A stretch of DNA of 13,057 nt, from assembly GCA_003132085.1 (NCBI GenBank), contig PKWO01000351.1, positions 1-13,057 on the forward strand, in the 5' to 3' direction. Each line of letters opens with the position of its first letter. The first letter of the stretch is position 1. Shown piece after piece: positions 8,383 through 13,057 of this stretch. Under the pieces are notes generated by a model. It was given only the letters and a program-made list of their open reading frames with translations, was not told the DNA's origin and did no database searches. The position numbers and the translations under genes are program-made. The DNA is from Oxalobacteraceae bacterium (GTDB taxonomy: Bacteria > Pseudomonadota > Gammaproteobacteria > Burkholderiales > Burkholderiaceae_D).

Positions 8383-8509
8383 TGCGTTGCACCTGAAAAC
8401 GGCGATTGGGGTGGTTGGACTTGCCCGAGCGAGCGACGATGCGGACTGGCGAGTGGAGAGTGTGGAACGTAGTTTGATCGGATCGCGGTAGTGTAGTGCA
8501 CGCGCTAGG

Positions 8510-8836
8510 CTAGGGTCGATTGCCGACGAACACCGAGGCCAGCATGGCCAACAGAACCTGCTTGACCAGCGGCGCCGCATAACCGGCTTCGAGCAAGCGT
8601 TGCTGAAGCCCGAAAGCCACGCGCGCGCGACCGATCAGGCCGAGACGGTGACGCAATCTTTCTTCATGCGCGCTCTGGTAAAATTTTGTTAGCGCCGCTT
8701 CCGAACTCGTCTTGACGTCTTGCTCGGAAAGTTTCTTCCCGCGTTTGAGCGTAGGAGGCTGGAGCGGGACCGCAAGCTGGAATTCGTTGCACAGCTTCAT
8801 GCTGATTTCGTCGACCAACCCTGGCTTTTTTTTCAT
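8510..8836 (-). CDS. small basic protein of unknown function
   Basis: A 108-residue protein that I do not recognise. The ATG at 8836 is preceded by GGAA at a suitable distance and followed by an A8 tract (Met-Lys-Lys-Lys). Upstream in-frame starts to 8902 give a leader with no support. It has no signal peptide or prepilin site. The N-terminal half is proline- and lysine-rich; residues about 39-100 look like two amphipathic helices (SEQDVKTSSEAALTKFYQSA, then RARVAFGLQQRLLEAGYAAP and a hydrophobic VKQVLLAMLASVFVG tail). It lies between the second pilin gene (78 bp away) and the glycosyltransferase gene (127 bp away), all in the same direction, so co-transcription is likely and a role linked to pilus or glycosylation is possible. 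Coding status is supported by the RBS, position and an uninterrupted frame. The hydrophobic tail may contact the membrane or a partner. Confidence 0.6.
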   Translation of the reverse strand: MKKKPGLVDEISMKLCNEFQLAVPLQPPTLKRGKKLSEQDVKTSSEAALTKFYQSAHEERLRHRLGLIGRARVAFGLQQRLLEAGYAAPLVKQVLLAMLASVFVGNRP

Positions 8837-8914
8837 CGCTTTTCCAACGCACGAGAATGGCTGATGCCTTCCCTCATTAATAATGGGCAAGCATCGGAAC
8901 AACCGAAGGCTAAA

Positions 8915-9343
8915 TCAGGCGGTGCAAATGAGCGTGGCGGCAGCCGTACTCGTATTGCCGGTCACCGTACTTGAGATCGTGAGTGCTACCGGTGCCCCGG
9001 CGGACGCGCCAGTCGAGCAGGCTGCAGCGGGAGGCGACACCGTGTACCCGGGTGGCAAGCTCCCTCCTACCATAATCGAGCCGACGATCACCGATACGGC
9101 TGCCGCCCCGGAAACTGGCACGCCTTTCGTGGAATTCGATGCCAAATACACGCTATAGTTGATTGCAAAAGCTGAGCTAACGGCACCGGCAACTCCCTGC
9201 ATGGCCGCCGCTTGGGCGTCTGACTGGATATTGATAAACCTCGGCAATGCCGTCGCCGCCAGAATACCCAAAATCACGATAACCACGACCAACTCGATCA
9301 ATGTGAAACCCTTTTGTTCATTTCTTGCCGGTAATCTACGCAT
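8915..9343 (-). CDS. second MSHA-type pilin (MshA/MshB-like)
   Basis: A 142-residue type IV prepilin. The start at 9343 is set by GGAG (9350-9353) six bases upstream; the in-frame ATG at 9355 overlaps that Shine-Dalgarno and is less likely. The leader MRRLPARNEQKG is cut before FTLIE (Glu17 at +5), leaving a mature chain of 130 residues. The helix VVVIVILGILAATALPRFINI is nearly identical to that of the neighbouring pilin, as is the DNA (about 9265-9310 against 10080-10126), so the two are paralogues. The C-terminal head differs: it is rich in Ser, Thr, Ala and Gly, with a cysteine pair (CSTGAS... and LICTA at the end) that could form the disulfide loop. It lacks the GYPTATG motif of the other copy. 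It may be MshB or an alternative major pilin. It has its own promoter candidate and is separated from mshA by a terminator. Confidence 0.82.
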   Translation of the reverse strand: MRRLPARNEQKGFTLIELVVVIVILGILAATALPRFINIQSDAQAAAMQGVAGAVSSAFAINYSVYLASNSTKGVPVSGAAAVSVIVGSIMVGGSLPPGYTVSPPAAACSTGASAGAPVALTISSTVTGNTSTAAATLICTA

Positions 9344-9349
9344 GTAATG

Positions 9350-9353
9350 CTCC
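9350..9353 (-). promoter_or_regulatory. ribosome-binding site of the second pilin
   Basis: GGAG on the minus strand, six bases before the ATG at 9343; it decides that start over the ATG at 9355, which lies immediately beside it. Confidence 0.65.
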
Positions 9354-9363
9354 ATATATAAGA

Positions 9364-9398
9364 AACGACCGCTCCTCGATTAGACCTGATAGGTCGTT
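9364..9398 (-). promoter_or_regulatory. leader hairpin of the second pilin, with alternative fold
   Basis: In the minus-strand RNA, AACGACC (9398-9392) can pair perfectly with GGUCGUU (9370-9364) across a 21-nt loop, and the stem is followed by UCUUAUAUAU and then the Shine-Dalgarno. The same bases can form a mutually exclusive small hairpin, GACCU-AUC-AGGUC (9395-9383). The loop holds GAGGAGC, a sequence like a Shine-Dalgarno but with no start codon at a useful distance. The two exclusive structures suggest possible post-transcriptional control, which is inference. Confidence 0.4.
9369..9381 (-). repeat. leader element shared by both pilin genes (second-pilin copy)
   Basis: Partner of the element at 10190-10202, differing at one of 13 positions. 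It sits in the loop and 3' arm of the leader hairpin of the second pilin. Confidence 0.55.
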
Positions 9399-9460
9399 CA
9401 ATAAGCGTGGGGCGGCAACAAAAATTGTTTCGCTACCGCAAAAACCTAGATGCTCTTTCT

Positions 9461-9494
9461 GATTGCCGCAGTATATCGTTTCTACACGGCAATC
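9461..9494. promoter_or_regulatory. inverted repeat framing a promoter, possible operator
   Basis: GATTGCCG (9461-9468) and CGGCAATC (9487-9494) are perfect 8-bp inverted copies 18 bp apart. They flank the candidate -10 hexamer and overlap the -35 of the second-pilin promoter, a layout typical of an operator for a dimeric regulator. A further CGGCAA lies at 9413-9418. No regulator gene is visible in the window. Confidence 0.4.
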
Positions 9495-9497
9495 CAA
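9470..9497 (-). promoter_or_regulatory. candidate sigma-70 promoter for the second pilin
   Basis: Minus strand: TTGGAT (9497-9492), a 16-bp spacer and TATACT (9475-9470). The -10 matches five of six consensus bases, the -35 only three. An AT-rich tract with an 8-bp inverted repeat (TTTTTATT 9507-9514, AATAAAAA 9525-9532) lies just upstream and could act as an UP element. Transcription would begin near 9463, giving a leader of about 120 nt. Confidence 0.4.
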
Positions 9498-9624
9498 AGC
9501 ACAATCTTTTTATTACTGAAAAGCAATAAAAATGGACGCTGGCACACACTCGCCCGATAGCCTGACGGCCAACCGGAAATTGAAACTGGATATCGAGCCG
9601 CTGGAGTTGCGTCTTTAGGCTATG

Positions 9625-9657
9625 AAAAAGCCCGGCAAAAACATCTGCCGGGCCTTT
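9625..9657 (-). terminator. Rho-independent terminator after mshA
   Basis: On the minus strand the 8-bp GC-rich stem GCCCGGCA/TGCCGGGC (9653-9646 and 9637-9630; loop 8 nt) is followed directly by TTTTTC (9629-9624). It begins about 25 bp after the mshA stop. It should end most mshA transcripts and separate that gene from the second pilin. Confidence 0.88.
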
Positions 9658-9678
9658 CCTGCCAAGTTCAATCAACAA

Positions 9679-10158
9679 TCAGCAAGCGGCGTCAGCTATA
9701 ACTACGGTGGCTGTTGCACCGGCGGCAGCGGCAGGGGTGTACGTTACGCTGCAAGCTGTTGCGGTGGTGGGCGCATTCGTGACCGTGAAAACGGCTGAGG
9801 GTGCTGCCGTTGTCGTATCAGCAGCAAATCCAGTCACGGGCAACGCTGAGCTGATTCCAGTGGCGGTCGGGTAACCATTAGCCATACCAACACTCGCACC
9901 GTCCAAACTAACTGACGTCGCCGCAGCCACCGACGTCGCCACGTTGTTGCTATCAATCAAATATTGGGCGTGGGCATTTGTCATTGCTGATGTCATCGAC
10001 CCTGCCAAGCCGTGGATTGCGGAAATACGCGCATTTTTCGCTTGATCGATAAAGCGCGGTATGGCGACTGCGGCCAAAATGCCTAGAATCACAATGACCA
10101 CGACCATCTCGATCAACGTGAAACCCGTTTGCACTTTTTTAGAAACTGATTTACGCAC
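9679..10158 (-). CDS. mshA: MshA-like major pilin
   Basis: A 159-residue type IV prepilin. The GTG start at 10158 has GGGAG (10165-10169) six bases upstream. The leader MRKSVSKKVQTG is cut after Gly12 before FTLIE (Glu17 at +5), giving a mature chain of 147 residues. The helix VVVIVILGILAAVAIPRFID is typical of MshA. Further on, a VSLDGASVGMANGYPTATG segment and a C-terminal disulfide-type pair (ACSVTYTP... with the last residue Cys159) are hallmarks of MSHA major pilins, so I prefer this copy over the next one as MshA. The head is rich in Thr, Ser and Ala (for example VTNAPTTATA), which offers many possible O-glycosylation sites. The gene is monocistronic by its strong terminator, in keeping with a highly expressed subunit, and is preceded by a long AT-rich leader. 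Confidence 0.86.
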   Translation of the reverse strand: MRKSVSKKVQTGFTLIEMVVVIVILGILAAVAIPRFIDQAKNARISAIHGLAGSMTSAMTNAHAQYLIDSNNVATSVAAATSVSLDGASVGMANGYPTATGISSALPVTGFAADTTTAAPSAVFTVTNAPTTATACSVTYTPAAAAGATATVVIADAAC

Positions 10159-10164
10159 TTAATA

Positions 10165-10169
10165 CTCCC
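10165..10169 (-). promoter_or_regulatory. ribosome-binding site of mshA (GTG start)
   Basis: GGGAG on the minus strand, six bases from the GTG at 10158. It supports a non-ATG start and has the same spacing as in the second pilin gene. A (TA)5 repeat lies immediately upstream. Confidence 0.65.
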
Positions 10170-10178
10170 TATATATAT

Positions 10179-10212
10179 AAAAAAAAAGCCCGCTCCTCAA
10201 TTGGAACCAGGC
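10179..10212 (-). terminator. terminator-like hairpin with U9 in the mshA leader
   Basis: The minus-strand RNA forms GCCUG (10212-10208), one bulged G, UUCC, loop AAUUGA, GGAG and CGGGC (10192-10188): nine pairs including two G-U, followed by nine U (10187-10179). This has the form of an intrinsic terminator, yet it ends about ten bases before the mshA Shine-Dalgarno. It either terminates readthrough from mshEG and the gene after it, or attenuates mshA itself. The same DNA also reads as a weak promoter (TTGAGG, 17 bp, TATATA), but the start point would then be too close to the RBS. Confidence 0.5.
10190..10202 (-). repeat. leader element shared by both pilin genes (mshA copy)
   Basis: On the minus strand AATTGAGGAGCGG here matches AATCGAGGAGCGG at 9381-9369 upstream of the second pilin (12 of 13 bases). 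In both cases a T-rich stretch, an alternating TATATA stretch and the Shine-Dalgarno follow, so leader and gene appear to have been duplicated together. Confidence 0.55.
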
Positions 10213-10368
10213 ACTCCTATCCTACAACTCCAATTACGATAAAAAATTCCGCAATCAAGACTTGCCAACGCGTCGTCTCTTAATAAAGTACACAACAACA
10301 GCCGGAACCGGCAGTAACACTTGTTCAGCTATCCGGGAAAACACGGAGTTGCTTTTTTTCATTGTTGC

Positions 10369-10397
10369 AATATATTACTTTTTTGTGATAGGAGCAA
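10369..10397 (-). promoter_or_regulatory. candidate sigma-70 promoter for mshA
   Basis: Minus strand: TTGCTC (10397-10392), a 17-bp spacer rich in A, and TATATT (10374-10369). The -10 matches five of six bases and the -35 three of six, with ideal spacing. The transcript would start near 10362 and carry a leader of about 200 nt that includes the U9 hairpin. Confidence 0.4.
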
Positions 10398-10519
10398 CAC
10401 AATTTTTCTCTCACAACTTTTCTCTTGCTGCAAGACAACAATGCACGCTATCCGCCGGCGTGGAAATAAAATAGATACACGCATTATTAATTTCTATGAA
10501 GAAATATATTTATTTACAT

Positions 10520-11071
10520 TTAATTCCAGCGATAGGAAACCACCGGAGCCAAAATCACTCCGCCAACCGAATTCCCTTTAGCGTTGGCGGCGCTTCCTGC
10601 GGGTCCGGGGTTGCCGGATAGGTTCGTCACTCGTTTAACTTGAAAGCGTATCTTGTTCGATTCGCCGGGCGCGACATGCAAGTGTTCCCGATTATCGACG
10701 AGGTAAACCAGGTTCTTATTTTGTAGATCGAAATACCAATTTCCTGCCGCCACCACACCCGTTTGCGGAGCGTAATACTCACCGGCGTAATTTTTCGGCT
10801 TTTCAGCCAGCCATTCCATGGGATTCCGGCCGACCAAACGATCGGCCGCGCCCATGTTGCCTGCCATCAGCAAATCGGCGATTTGGTAATGCAGCGCATT
10901 GTCCAAGGTACCGAGCAATTGCTCCATCGCCGCCTTTTCGGCTTGCTCTTGGTAGCCAGTCGCCCGAGTCAACAATACCGCCATCAGAATGCCGATGATG
11001 GCGACCACCACAGCGAACTCGAACAGGGTAAAGCCTCGGCATTCCCGCTTGCCGCTTTGGTCGGGCCTCAC
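10520..11071 (-). CDS. mshF: prepilin-like protein in the mshF position
   Basis: A 183-residue protein with the leader MRPDQSGKRECRG, a cleavage site after Gly13, then FTLFE with Glu18 at +5 and a membrane helix to about residue 35. It differs from the other pilins here: Phe at +4, a Cys in the leader and no cysteine in the mature chain. The body has a helix with EKAAMEQLLGTLDNALHYQI, an NPMEWLAEKPKNYAGEYY segment and a C-terminal part that looks beta-rich (NWYFDLQNKNLVYLV). The GTG start overlaps the mshG stop (GTGA), so it is coupled to mshG. In Vibrio-type loci the gene after mshG is mshF, and I use that symbol mainly for position; it could equally be described as a GspG-like minor pilin. 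Expected to join the inner-membrane or minor-pilin part of the machine. Confidence 0.65.
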   Translation of the reverse strand: MRPDQSGKRECRGFTLFEFAVVVAIIGILMAVLLTRATGYQEQAEKAAMEQLLGTLDNALHYQIADLLMAGNMGAADRLVGRNPMEWLAEKPKNYAGEYYAPQTGVVAAGNWYFDLQNKNLVYLVDNREHLHVAPGESNKIRFQVKRVTNLSGNPGPAGSAANAKGNSVGGVILAPVVSYRWN

Positions 11072-12303
11072 GTGCCTCTCTTCATGGCCACCTGCCCCAA
11101 ATCCCAGATCGGCAAAAATACACCAAGCGCCAGAATCAAGACCATCGTCCCCAAAAAGACGATCAAGACAGGTTCGATCTGAGCCGAAAGCGTCTTCAAC
11201 TCATAGTCGACTTCGCGCTCGTACATCTCGGCGATCTCATCCATCAAGTCGTCCAACTCCCCGGTTTCCTCGCCGACCGCGACCATTTGCAAGGCCACCG
11301 GCGTGAACACGCCGGTGGCGACAGCAGTCCGCAATATGCTTTCGCCGCGCTCGACGCCATCCCGCATTTGCTCGACGCGGCTGGCCACATAGGCATTATT
11401 GACCGTTTGCGCGATCACGTTCAGCGCTTGAACAATCGGCACGCCGCTCTTGCTTGACAGCGCAAAACTGCGGGCGAAACGCGCCAGGGTTCCCTTCAGG
11501 ATGATTTTTCCGGCAATCGGTATGTTCAGCTTGCTCTTGTCCCAGTTGTAACGGCCGGCATCGGTGCCGATGTACATTTTAAAAGCCGCCACAGCGCCGG
11601 CCAGCAATGCCAGCATCAGCGGCCAATAGTGGAGCGTGAAATTGGAGGTGCCGATCAAGACCCGGGTCATCACCGGCAATTCGGTATTGAACCCGGCATA
11701 CACCTTGGCGAACGCCGGAATCACAAACACGTTGATGACGCCCATCGCCAGTATCATCGCCACCACCACAAAAATTGGATAGCGCAACGCGGAGCTGATG
11801 CGGGCGCGCATTTCGCGGTCGAATTCGAGATAATCGAACATCCGCAGGAAGATATCTTCCAGGCGACCGGTCAATTCCCCGACCCGCACCATGCTGATGT
11901 AAAACGTCGAAAATACGGCCGGGTGGCGGCGCATTGCAGCCGACAGTTCGCGACCGGCGTCCAGCGATTCGCGCAAATCCTGCACGACCCGCGCAAACGC
12001 CTTATTGACCGCCGACTCCTGCAAGCCGGCCAGACCGCGCATGATCGGCACGCCCGCTTTCAACAACGTGTACAGTTGCCGGCTGAATAACTGCACGTCC
12101 ATCGGCTGCACTTTTTTTTCGCTGAATTTGGCCCACCAGCCATCGCCGTTGTCGCCGGCGGGTTTGCTGGTCTGAACGATTTCAACCGGCGTCACACCGG
12201 TTTTGAATAGTTGATCGGCGACACCGCCGCTGTCGGCGCTTTCCAGCACGCCTTGCATCAGTTCGCCGCGGGCATTGCGGGCTTTGTAGGCAAAGAAGGG
12301 CAT
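11068..12303 (-). CDS. mshG: MshG, inner-membrane platform protein (GspF/PilC family)
   Basis: A 411-residue polytopic membrane protein of the GspF/PilC family, the usual length for it. The first T2SSF domain spans about 70-195, with SRQLYTLLKAGVPIMRGLAGL and ISMVRVGELTGRLED; the second, about 273-396, repeats this pattern with RSFALSSKSGVPIVQAL and VAVGEETGELDDLMDE. Membrane helices are visible near 176-198, 225-243 and 377-399. It forms the platform on which the MshE ATPase acts to polymerise or extract pilins. The ATG at 12303 lies 8 nt after the mshE stop with no clear Shine-Dalgarno, so it is probably translated by coupling; it overlaps the next gene by 4 nt. An A8 run occurs at codons 62-64 (Glu-Lys-Lys). 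The family call is very secure. Confidence 0.95.
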   Translation of the reverse strand: MPFFAYKARNARGELMQGVLESADSGGVADQLFKTGVTPVEIVQTSKPAGDNGDGWWAKFSEKKVQPMDVQLFSRQLYTLLKAGVPIMRGLAGLQESAVNKAFARVVQDLRESLDAGRELSAAMRRHPAVFSTFYISMVRVGELTGRLEDIFLRMFDYLEFDREMRARISSALRYPIFVVVAMILAMGVINVFVIPAFAKVYAGFNTELPVMTRVLIGTSNFTLHYWPLMLALLAGAVAAFKMYIGTDAGRYNWDKSKLNIPIAGKIILKGTLARFARSFALSSKSGVPIVQALNVIAQTVNNAYVASRVEQMRDGVERGESILRTAVATGVFTPVALQMVAVGEETGELDDLMDEIAEMYEREVDYELKTLSAQIEPVLIVFLGTMVLILALGVFLPIWDLGQVAMKRGT

Positions 12304-12311
12304 GTCAGCGG

Positions 12312-13057
12312 CTAGTCATCAAGTTGATTGGTAATGCGCATCGCCTCGGACAAGGTCGTCCTGCCGGCCCGCACCAAGGCTACCGCATGCGCGCGCAGCG
12401 TATGCCCTGCCATTTGCCGTTTTGCGGCAGCCATGAACTCGGCCGGCTCCCCGTGGTTCGCGGCATTGACCACTTCCTCGGTCATTTCAAGCATTTCATA
12501 CACGCCGGTCCGTCCGCGGTAGCCGGTGCCGTTGCAATGGGTGCACCCCCGGCCGCGCAGGTAGGTGGGCGATCTGCCGCTGTGGTCCGGCTCCGCCTTC
12601 AGCCATTCACGCTCGGTGGGCTTCAATTCATGCGGTTGGGCGCAACTTTCGCAGACCACGCGCACCAGCCGCTGCGCCAGCACGACTTGCAGCGCGGAAC
12701 CCACCATGTAGCGCGGCACGCCCATGTCCAGCAAACGAATCGGCGTGCTTAACGCGTCATTGGTGTGCAGCGTGGATAAAACCAAATGACCGGTCAGCGC
12801 AGCGCGCAACCCGATTTGCGCGGTTTCCTGGTCGCGCATCTCGCCGACCAGCACGATATCGGGGTCTTGCCGCAGCGCGGAACGCAACACTCTTGCAAAG
12901 CTCAGTTCGATTTTTTCGTTGACTTGCACTTGGTTGACGCCCGGCAAACGGTATTCCACCGGATCTTCGACGGTAATCAGTTTTCTTTCCAAGGTATTCA
13001 ATTCGGCGAGCGCGCCGTACAAGGTCGTGGATTTTCCGCTGCCGGTCGGCCCGGTCA
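12312..13057 (-). CDS. mshE: MshE, pilus assembly ATPase (GspE/PilB family), partial
   Basis: The C-terminal part of a GspE/PilB-type ATPase; the 5' portion lies beyond the right edge, where the frame is still open. The window begins in the Walker A loop GPTGSGKST (about 13023-13052). Then follow the Asp box (TVEDPVEYRLPGVNQVQVN), Walker B (DPDIVLVGEMRD) and the His box (TGHLVLSTLHTNDA). A tetracysteine zinc motif, CxxC (12642-12653) and CxxC (12534-12545), identifies the assembly type rather than the retraction (PilT) type. It powers pilus polymerisation from the cytoplasm through MshG, whose gene follows 8 nt downstream. In Vibrio the N-terminal domain of MshE binds c-di-GMP, but that domain is not in the window and cannot be tested here. 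The TTG at 13022 is an internal Leu codon, not a start. Confidence 0.93.
   Translation of the reverse strand, partial: TGPTGSGKSTTLYGALAELNTLERKLITVEDPVEYRLPGVNQVQVNEKIELSFARVLRSALRQDPDIVLVGEMRDQETAQIGLRAALTGHLVLSTLHTNDALSTPIRLLDMGVPRYMVGSALQVVLAQRLVRVVCESCAQPHELKPTEREWLKAEPDHSGRSPTYLRGRGCTHCNGTGYRGRTGVYEMLEMTEEVVNAANHGEPAEFMAAAKRQMAGHTLRAHAVALVRAGRTTLSEAMRITNQLDD

Larger units (their letters stand above)
9344..9678. other. intergenic region between the two pilin genes
   Basis: About 335 bp holding, on the minus strand in order, the mshA terminator, an AT-rich inverted repeat, a candidate promoter inside an inverted repeat, the leader hairpin and the ribosome-binding site of the second pilin. 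The only open frame across it runs through the terminator and has no coding character. Confidence 0.6.
10159..10519. other. AT-rich intergenic region upstream of mshA
   Basis: About 360 bp without a credible gene, clearly richer in A and T than the flanking coding DNA, especially 10350-10520. It holds the mshA ribosome-binding site, the U9 hairpin, a candidate promoter and small palindromes (GCCGG-AA-CCGGC at 10301-10312; CTTGC-T-GCAAG at 10424-10434). No terminator directly follows the upstream gene, which ends at 10520. I found neither a sigma-54 site nor the conserved core of a c-di-GMP riboswitch. Confidence 0.6.

Noticed and set aside
8383..8580. N-terminal extension of the glycosyltransferase frame by 66 residues
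   Set aside because: It would overlap the preceding gene, has an Arg/Ser/Cys-rich composition without family character, and the ATG at 8382 has a plausible ribosome-binding site directly before the TPR region.
9433..9678. Minus-strand frame (81 codons) between the pilin genes
   Set aside because: It runs through the strong mshA terminator and the promoter region, and has no ribosome-binding site.
10262..10474. Small + strand frame (70 codons) with a hydrophobic stretch, opposite the mshA leader
   Set aside because: No ribosome-binding site; the hydrophobic part is explained by AT-rich (T-rich) non-coding DNA.
10159..10519. c-di-GMP (GEMM) riboswitch or sigma-54 promoter upstream of mshA
   Set aside because: I looked because pilus genes often carry them; neither the conserved GEMM core nor a TGGCAC-N5-TTGC pair is present on the minus strand.
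12112..12119. A8 run in mshG as a phase-variation site
   Set aside because: It encodes ordinary Glu-Lys-Lys codons in a non-conserved linker; eight A is not rare by chance, and an essential assembly gene is an unlikely target.
1..13057. CRISPR arrays, tRNA or rRNA genes, insertion sequences, integrase or attachment sites
   Set aside because: None seen on reading both strands; the window is occupied by pilus-related genes with short regulatory gaps.

Overview
The window is an MSHA-type (mannose-sensitive haemagglutinin) type IV pilus locus from a Gram-negative bacterium, most likely a betaproteobacterium. That placement is an inference from GC-rich codon use, the protein families and the gene content; no 16S or other taxonomic marker is present. 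Both edges cut through genes: an mshQ-type adhesin on the left and the assembly ATPase gene mshE on the right.

Left arm, + strand (1-5475): a tightly packed operon of five genes. It runs from the 3' part of mshQ (Big-1 Ig-like domain, L-type-lectin-like domain, Ig-like segment, DUF6701) through mshC, mshD, mshO and mshP. The intergenic gap is 1 nt or the genes overlap, so translational coupling is likely. These genes encode the large surface/tip protein and the minor pilin-like proteins.

Right arm, - strand (5518-13057, read right to left): mshE (polymerisation ATPase, partial), mshG (inner-membrane platform), an mshF-position prepilin, an AT-rich regulatory gap, the major-pilin candidate mshA, a Rho-independent terminator and a second promoter region, a second mshA/B-like pilin, a 108-residue protein of unknown function, and a 954-residue protein. 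The last gene fuses nine TPR-like repeats, a GT41 (O-GlcNAc-transferase/SPINDLY-type) glycosyltransferase domain and a class I methyltransferase domain. The two arms converge, with stop codons 42 bp apart.

Together: MshE and MshG assemble pilin-like subunits (MshA, the second pilin and minor pilins C, D, O, P, F) into a fibre. MshQ would be the exposed adhesive component. The embedded glycosyltransferase-methyltransferase is a candidate modifier of a pilus subunit or adhesin; this is inferred from position only. The other points of interest are a G9 tract inside mshQ that could switch the adhesin by slippage, and similar leader elements upstream of both pilin genes, one of which looks like an intrinsic terminator just ahead of the mshA ribosome-binding site.
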